This document shows, piece by piece, positions 16,449-16,690 of a stretch of 16,690 nucleotides of DNA. The stretch comes from an uncultured Nitrospina sp. GTDB lineage: Bacteria > Nitrospinota > Nitrospinia > Nitrospinales > VA-1. The stretch lies in the NCBI GenBank assembly GCA_913044145.1, contig CAJWOD010000011.1, positions 1 to 16,690 on the forward strand, given 5' to 3'. Both the position numbers and the translations under genes were made by a program. The notes under the pieces are model-generated. The model was not told the origin of the DNA. It did no database searches and worked only from the letters and a program-made list of their open reading frames with translations. Numbering within the stretch: the first letter of the stretch is position 1; the number at the start of each line of letters is the position of its first letter.

Positions 16449-16690
16449 ATGCTCCAGATCTTTAAACTTTTAACTATTTTTTTTGTTGTATCAACATCGG
16501 CTTTGTTTTTTATGAAGGGTATTCTTTGGACGCTTCTTCAATGGGGAGCAAAATTTGCGGTTCCCTTGGCTCTGATCTTATGCGTGATTTATGTATGGGG
16601 TTTCTTTTTAGTCCAATCAATTGAGGGTATCAAAATTCCTAAATTAGCCTTAGTCTGGATTTGGGCAATTGGTTTTAGTGAAATATTATT
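16449..16690 (+). CDS. Hypothetical hydrophobic membrane protein, 3' end missing
   Basis: ATG at 16449 opens a frame that stays open to the right edge (80 codons seen). The product (MLQIFKLLTIFFVVSTSALF at the start) contains at least three hydrophobic stretches at about 5-22, 36-56 and 66-80, with few charges, so it is a likely inner-membrane protein. I do not recognise the family. It follows the ankyrin gene by 16 nt on the same strand, so the two could form an operon. No strong ribosome binding site is seen. Confidence 0.6.
   Translation, partial: MLQIFKLLTIFFVVSTSALFFMKGILWTLLQWGAKFAVPLALILCVIYVWGFFLVQSIEGIKIPKLALVWIWAIGFSEIL

Overview
The window looks like chromosomal DNA of a Gram-negative bacterium with moderate-to-low GC. 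It encodes a lipoprotein with a lipobox, several proteins with exported N-termini, and two unrelated Na+-coupled symporters, which would suit a marine or saline habitat. The mix (cobalamin-dependent methionine synthase, an FGE-like lipoprotein, a deltaproteobacterial-style ParB-domain protein, exported DUF255 and ankyrin proteins) is compatible with Nitrospinota or another deltaproteobacteria-like lineage. That placement is a guess from gene content only. I see no tRNA, rRNA, CRISPR array, insertion sequence or phage gene.

Left part (1-7169). On the minus strand there is a metH-type methionine synthase that runs off the left edge, preceded by an FGE/SUMF1-like lipoprotein gene. The lipoprotein gene is divergent from a plus-strand ParB-N-domain gene, and the two start codons overlap within one CATG. 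The ParB-like gene converges with uvrC (minus strand, TTG start) with only 4 nt between the stops.

Middle (7225-8586). A plus-strand neurotransmitter:sodium symporter family transporter is divergent from uvrC.

Right-middle (8624-15190). A uniform minus-strand run reads, in transcription order: a small DUF3311-like membrane protein, an SSS-family symporter (8-nt overlap, good ribosome binding site), a possible 14-codon leader ORF, purM, an exported thioredoxin-fold DUF255/YyaL-type protein, and a tRNA m7G46 methyltransferase (TrmB) fused to about 6.5 TPR-like repeats of 34 residues. The short gaps (overlap, 25, 92 and 104 nt) would allow one or two operons.

Right end (15191-16690). A 312-nt AT-rich divergent spacer is followed by a plus-strand exported ankyrin-repeat protein and the start of a small hydrophobic protein that runs off the right edge.

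Most genes are housekeeping (methionine, purine, DNA repair, tRNA modification, transport). No convincing new multi-gene system is visible. The most unusual items are the TrmB-TPR fusion, the CATG-overlapping divergent starts, the possible translationally coupled leader of purM, the FGE-like lipoprotein without catalytic cysteines, and a UvrC lacking one cysteine of its usual four-cysteine cluster.
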